From an uncultured Lachnospiraceae bacterium (GTDB lineage Bacteria; Bacillota; Clostridia; Lachnospirales; Lachnospiraceae): a DNA stretch of 64,000 bases. The stretch spans positions 1-64,000 of the forward strand of contig CAMFDG010000003.1 of assembly GCA_945949045.1 (NCBI GenBank), in the 5' to 3' direction. A model generated the notes under the pieces. That model made no database searches and had not been told where the DNA came from. It worked only from the letters and a program-made list of their open reading frames with translations. Shown here in pieces: positions 59,999 through 64,000 of this stretch. Position 1 is the first letter of the stretch; the number at the start of each line of letters is the position of its first letter. Made by a program: the position numbers and the translations under genes.

Positions 59999-61330
59999 AT
60001 GAAGCAGAAAATCAATAAATGCCTGATTTTAACTGCGGTGCTTGGTATTATTGCCACACTGATCAGTATGACATTTATTTCCTATACATTGTTCCAGCGG
60101 CAGGTGAAGAAGGACCTTAAGATCAACGCGGAAATTCTGGGAGCTTCCGGTGTGTTTTGCAAGGATTCCGACAGCAGGAATTTTGAGCGGGATTATCAGA
60201 TTGATGTGGAGGATCTGCGTATCACCTGGATCGACACGGACGGAAAGGTTCTCTATGATAATGATGCCCAGGCAGATGCGCTGACGAACCACGCTGACCG
60301 GCCGGAGGTTCAGGAGGCCTTGAAGAATGGTACCGGAGAGTGTGTGAGAGATTCCGCCACAATGAAAATGAATACCTTTTATTATGCGCTCCGCCTTTCG
60401 GATGGCACAGTGCTTCGGGTTTCCACAGAGGCGAGAAGTATTTTAAATTTGTTTCTGACGGCAGTACCGATTGTCCTTCTGATCATTCTTCTGATTATTC
60501 TGTTTTCTGTGGTACTTGCTCATTTCCTCACCCGTCAGCTGCTGGCACCGATTCAGGTGATGGCAGAAAACATCGAGGATACAGCGAAGGTCCCGGCTTA
60601 TAAGGAACTGGTGCCCTTTGTCAATACCATCCGTGCCCAGCACGAAAATATACTGATGGCGGCGAAGGTGCGGCAGGATTTTACTGCCAATGTTTCCCAT
60701 GAGTTGAAAACACCTTTGACTGCGATTTCCGGATATGCGGAGCTGATCGAAAACCATATGGTGGATCCGGGGCAGGAGACGCGTTTTGCCCATGAAATTC
60801 AGCAGAATGCAAACCGGCTGCTTTCCCTGATCAATGATATTATTCGTCTGTCCGAATTGGACAGTAAGGAGGGAGATGATCTATCCTGTGACACACTGGA
60901 TCTGGATGAGATTGCCACAGAATGCGTGAAGGGGCTGAAGGTCAATGCCCAGAAGCAGAAGATCTCTCTTTCCTATGAGGGACAGCCCTGCGAGATTCGT
61001 GGCAATCGGGATATGATCATCGAGCTTATTGATAATCTTGGTCAGAATGCCATCCGCTACAACAATGAGGGCGGTTATGTTCACATCCGGGTAACAAAGG
61101 AGGATGGTCGCCCACAGCTTTTGGTAGAAGATAACGGGATCGGCATTCCGAAAGACCAGCAGGAACGCATTTTCGAACGGTTTTACCGGGTGGACAAGAG
61201 CCGTTCCAAGCAGACGGGTGGTACAGGACTTGGTCTTGCCATTGTCAAGCACATCGTGGCGCTGCACGATGCGGAAATCAAATTGGAAAGTGAACCGGGA
61301 AAAGGGACCACGATCCGGGTGCTGTTTTAG
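59999..61330 (+). CDS. phoR: Phosphate sensor histidine kinase
   Basis: A 443-residue kinase: membrane helix (about 8-30), an extracytoplasmic domain (30-145), second helix (155-180), HAMP-like linker, then H-box NVSHELKTPLTAISGYAELI, N-box IDNLGQNAIRYNNEGG, and G-boxes DNGIGIPKDQQERIFERFYR and GGTGLGLAIVKHIV. No PAS domain is obvious. It lies 9 nt after phoP and ends in a terminator that begins at its stop codon. Confidence 0.92.
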   Translation: MKQKINKCLILTAVLGIIATLISMTFISYTLFQRQVKKDLKINAEILGASGVFCKDSDSRNFERDYQIDVEDLRITWIDTDGKVLYDNDAQADALTNHADRPEVQEALKNGTGECVRDSATMKMNTFYYALRLSDGTVLRVSTEARSILNLFLTAVPIVLLIILLIILFSVVLAHFLTRQLLAPIQVMAENIEDTAKVPAYKELVPFVNTIRAQHENILMAAKVRQDFTANVSHELKTPLTAISGYAELIENHMVDPGQETRFAHEIQQNANRLLSLINDIIRLSELDSKEGDDLSCDTLDLDEIATECVKGLKVNAQKQKISLSYEGQPCEIRGNRDMIIELIDNLGQNAIRYNNEGGYVHIRVTKEDGRPQLLVEDNGIGIPKDQQERIFERFYRVDKSRSKQTGGTGLGLAIVKHIVALHDAEIKLESEPGKGTTIRVLF

Positions 61331-61357
61331 GAGATTTGTTTACAAATCTCCTTTTTT
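61330..61357 (+). terminator. Rho-independent terminator of the phosphate block
   Basis: GGAGATTTGT (61330-61339) and ACAAATCTCC (61342-61351), followed by six T. The first G is the last base of the phoR stop codon. Confidence 0.93.
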
Positions 61358-61438
61358 GTGGCATAATCGGGAAAGATAATGGATCCGAAAGCGGTTAAAG
61401 TACGCTTTTGGAGGCACGAAAGAAAAGAGGCAGTCAGT

Positions 61439-62755
61439 ATGTATCAGGAAATATCACAGTTATTAATGTACGGGGATCTTGATGAGGATTCCATCCTCTA
61501 TCAGATGGGAGAGATTTTTGGGAAATACGAGACCGGTGAATACAATAAGACCGGGCTGGTCAGAGATATCAATACGCAGGTGAAGCGTATTCTTAAAGTG
61601 GCGACGGATTACGGTTTTGATGATAATCTGTGGCACAATTACCTGACTTTTTTCCTGATGATGAGTGAGAATCCTTTCAGCATGACCTGCGAGAAGGTCG
61701 GCGCCAGCGAGGGAAGTGTCAATGCGCTGGTGCAGAATGATTTTCGCATTTTTAAGGAGTTGTTTGACTATGATTTCGGGCCGATTGAGCGGGACCTGGG
61801 AATTCGCTGCTTCAGTCAGATTTCCAGTTATAAGGCCATTCACAAGAAGGATCTGATGTATAATAAGAACGTCAGCGAGAAGGTCCGCTCCCTCAGTAAG
61901 CAGCTGGAGGCTGCAAAGGACGAAAAGGAATTTTTTGACGCGGTAACCGGATTTTATAAGGATTATGGTGTGGGCATGTTTGGACTGAACAAGGCCTTTC
62001 GTATTGACGATACGCCGCAGGGAAGCTTTACTTTCCGGGCCATCAACAACATGGACACCGTTATGCTGGATGATCTGGTGGGCTACGAAATTCAGAAGAA
62101 AAAGCTTGTGGACAACACCGAGGCCTTTGTGCAGGGTAAGAAGGCCAATAATGTTCTGCTGTTTGGTGACAGCGGTACCGGTAAATCCACCAGCATCAAG
62201 GCGATTGTGAACCAGTATTATAAGGATGGTCTTCGCATGATCGAGATTTACAAGCATCAGTTCAAGTATCTATCAGAGATCATCGCTGACATCAAGAATC
62301 GGAATTACCGTTTTATTATTTATATGGATGATCTTTCCTTCGAGGAGTTTGAGATTGAGTACAAGTTTTTAAAGGCAGTCATCGAGGGCGGCGTGGAGAC
62401 GAAGCCGGAGAACATTCTGATCTATGCGACCTCCAACCGGCGCCATCTCATCAAGGAGAACTGGAATGACCGCAATGATCAGGATAATTCCAATGACAGA
62501 CATCATTCCGATACCGTGGAGGAGAAGCTTTCTCTCGTCAACCGTTTTGGTGTCACCATCAATTACTCCAAGCCGACCCAGAAGGAATACTTCGATATTG
62601 TGGTGCATCTGGCGAGACGCGCCGGCGTTACCATGGATGAGGAGAAGCTGAAGCAGGAGGCCAACAAGTGGGAGCTTTCCCACGGGGGAATTTCCGGCCG
62701 TACAGCGGAGCAGTTTGTGAATTATCTGGCATCCCAGCCGGAGGCATTCAAATAG
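61439..62755 (+). CDS. DUF815 family ATP-binding protein
   Basis: A 438-residue AAA-like ATPase of the DUF815 family. Walker A LLFGDSGTGKSTSIKA (near 240), Walker B RFIIYMDDLSFEEFE (near 290), sensor LIYATSNRRHLI, and a lid region ending in HGGISGRTAEQFVNYL. An N-terminal helical domain of about 200 residues is as in relatives. The cellular role is unknown. The ATG at 61439 is preferred (AAAGAGG upstream); an in-frame ATG at 61379 is possible. Confidence 0.88.
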   Translation: MYQEISQLLMYGDLDEDSILYQMGEIFGKYETGEYNKTGLVRDINTQVKRILKVATDYGFDDNLWHNYLTFFLMMSENPFSMTCEKVGASEGSVNALVQNDFRIFKELFDYDFGPIERDLGIRCFSQISSYKAIHKKDLMYNKNVSEKVRSLSKQLEAAKDEKEFFDAVTGFYKDYGVGMFGLNKAFRIDDTPQGSFTFRAINNMDTVMLDDLVGYEIQKKKLVDNTEAFVQGKKANNVLLFGDSGTGKSTSIKAIVNQYYKDGLRMIEIYKHQFKYLSEIIADIKNRNYRFIIYMDDLSFEEFEIEYKFLKAVIEGGVETKPENILIYATSNRRHLIKENWNDRNDQDNSNDRHHSDTVEEKLSLVNRFGVTINYSKPTQKEYFDIVVHLARRAGVTMDEEKLKQEANKWELSHGGISGRTAEQFVNYLASQPEAFK

Positions 62756-62803
62756 GTGAATGCTGTTCTGATCCCATGCCCATCATAGTATTTAGGAGGT
62801 TAT

Positions 62804-64000
62804 ATGTTATACCAGATTTGTCACGGGGCCGTCTCCTTCGCGGATGATGTGATTCTGCACGACATCAATTTTGAAATCAGAAATACGGAAAAGATTGCTG
62901 TGGTTGGGAGGAACGGCTGTGGCAAGACAACGCTTCTCAAGCTGATCAACGGGGAGGTGGATCTCGATAAGCGTGACAGCGATGAGGACATTTTTATCGC
63001 GAAGGCGGGGAATCCACAGATTGGCTATCTGAAGCAGATTGCCTTCGAGGATCCGTCCATCACACTGGAGCAGGAGATTCGTAAGGTTTTTGCACCCATG
63101 GAGAAACGGAAAAAGGAGCTGGAAGCGGCAGCGACGGCTCTGGAACACGATTATTCTGAGGAGGCGGTTGCACGTTATACCGCCATGGAGGAGTCCTTCA
63201 AGGAGGATGGCGGCTACTATTTTGAAAAGGAATACGATGTTCTGATCCGCAAATTTGGGTTTTCTGAGGAGGAACGAAAGAAACCTCTGTCCGATTTTTC
63301 CGGAGGCCAGCAGACGAAAATTGCCTTTATCAAGCTGCTTTTAAGCAAGCCGGATATATTGCTTCTGGACGAGCCTACGAACCATCTGGATATCACGACC
63401 ATTGAGTGGCTGGAGAGTTATCTGAAGAGTTATCCCAAGGCGGTGGTGGTTGTCTCCCATGACCGGATGTTCTTAGATCATATTGTAGATGTGGTTTATG
63501 AGATCGAATATGGTACGGCGACCCGTTACCCGGGCAATTATACGAATTTCATGGAGCGCAAAAAAGCAAACTATGAAAAGCTGATGAAGGATTATAATGC
63601 CCAGCAGAAAGAGATCGCACGGCTGCAACGTATGGTGGACCGTTTCAAAAATAAACCTACCAAGGTTTCCATGGCCCACTCCAAGGAGAAGGCCATTGAG
63701 CGCATGGTAAAGATTGAGGCACCGGACCGCTTTGACACCCGTACCTTTCATGCGAATTTTGAACCCCGGAAGGAGACGGGAAATGATGTGCTTTCTGTCT
63801 CGCATTTGGAGATTGGCTATGACCATCCTCTTTCCACGGTCAGTTTTGAACTCAAAAAGGGGGAAAAGCTTGGCATTTTAGGTGGCAACGGCTTGGGAAA
63901 ATCTACGCTTCTTAAGACCCTTGTGAACCTTATTTCCCCCCTTTCCGGAGAGTTTCGGTTCGGAACCAATGTGCAGATCGGATATTTTGACCAGCAGATG
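62804..64000 (+). CDS. ABC-F family ATPase, truncated by the window edge
   Basis: The frame is open for 399 codons to the end of the window. Two ABC domains are visible: first Walker A GRNGCGKTT, signature FSGGQQTKIAF, Walker B LLLDEPTNHLD and SHDRMFLD; then the ABC-F inter-domain linker (EKLMKDYNAQQKEIARLQRM onward) and a second Walker A GGNGLGKST. ABC-F proteins act on the ribosome as translation factors or antibiotic-protection proteins; which one cannot be told. AGGAGG lies 6 nt before the ATG. Confidence 0.92.
   Translation, partial: MLYQICHGAVSFADDVILHDINFEIRNTEKIAVVGRNGCGKTTLLKLINGEVDLDKRDSDEDIFIAKAGNPQIGYLKQIAFEDPSITLEQEIRKVFAPMEKRKKELEAAATALEHDYSEEAVARYTAMEESFKEDGGYYFEKEYDVLIRKFGFSEEERKKPLSDFSGGQQTKIAFIKLLLSKPDILLLDEPTNHLDITTIEWLESYLKSYPKAVVVVSHDRMFLDHIVDVVYEIEYGTATRYPGNYTNFMERKKANYEKLMKDYNAQQKEIARLQRMVDRFKNKPTKVSMAHSKEKAIERMVKIEAPDRFDTRTFHANFEPRKETGNDVLSVSHLEIGYDHPLSTVSFELKKGEKLGILGGNGLGKSTLLKTLVNLISPLSGEFRFGTNVQIGYFDQQM

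Overview
The window looks like the chromosome of a low-to-mid GC, anaerobic, spore-lineage Firmicute, most likely a gut Lachnospiraceae. The grounds are clostridial gene families (HD-GYP with a 7TM sensor, CotF-like coat protein, DUF4358 lipoprotein, DUF4097/PadR cassette, Cthe_2159-like protein), strong GGAGG ribosome sites and TTGACA/TATAAT promoters. It carries one integrated mobile element.

Left chromosomal part (1-25.5 kb). In order: the end of a possible sulfatase; an AAA-like ATPase with a C-terminal nuclease fold; an ECF transporter S component; surE; a PadR-DUF1700-like-DUF4097 envelope cassette; an RluA-type pseudouridine synthase; endonuclease III; a PLP aminotransferase; a glycerol-1-phosphate dehydrogenase-like enzyme; a small membrane protein; a Cu/Zn superoxide dismutase-like protein; a NUDIX hydrolase; an HD-GYP protein; a CotF-like protein; a three-gene metal efflux set (HMA protein, P1B-type ATPase, ArsR/CadC regulator); a transglutaminase-like membrane protein; a DUF4358 lipoprotein; a methyltransferase; a CapA-like lipoprotein; a glycogen debranching enzyme; an XRE regulator; and an SDR oxidoreductase. 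Intergenic stretches here contain a family of GGGCG/CGCCC structured repeats, including two 97-bp direct copies.

Mobile element (25,517-47,863). A tRNA-Pro(CGG) gene has received a 22.3-kb integrative element. Its boundaries are a perfect 44-bp direct repeat of the tRNA 3' end. The tyrosine integrase, an HTH/excisionase-type gene and a three-gene operon ending in a HerA/TraD-like ATPase read leftward from the left part. Divergent from that operon is a 928-residue STAND-like NTPase with a pentapeptide-repeat patch, a good candidate for an anti-phage sensor. Then come MobC and a short relaxase (mobilisation), a broken IS66 transposase, a group of zinc-ribbon membrane proteins, and a plasmid-like module: ParM-ParR-like partition, DUF932, YqaJ exonuclease, SSB, a Rad52-like annealing protein, DUF5688 and an Rpn-type nuclease. 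No type IV secretion channel genes were recognised, so it is probably mobilisable (IME) rather than self-conjugative. Several transcription units of the right-hand module start just downstream of a terminator-like hairpin.

Right chromosomal part (47.9-64 kb). Signal peptidase I and nadA are followed by a decay zone: a broken Cthe_2159-like gene, an intact zinc-ribbon membrane protein, and a histidine kinase/response regulator pair with frameshifts and deletions. Next is a complete phosphate block, pstSCAB-phoU, a Na/Pi cotransporter and phoP-phoR, with Pho-box-like direct repeats before pstS and before the cotransporter. A DUF815 ATPase and the start of an ABC-F protein, cut by the window edge, close the window.
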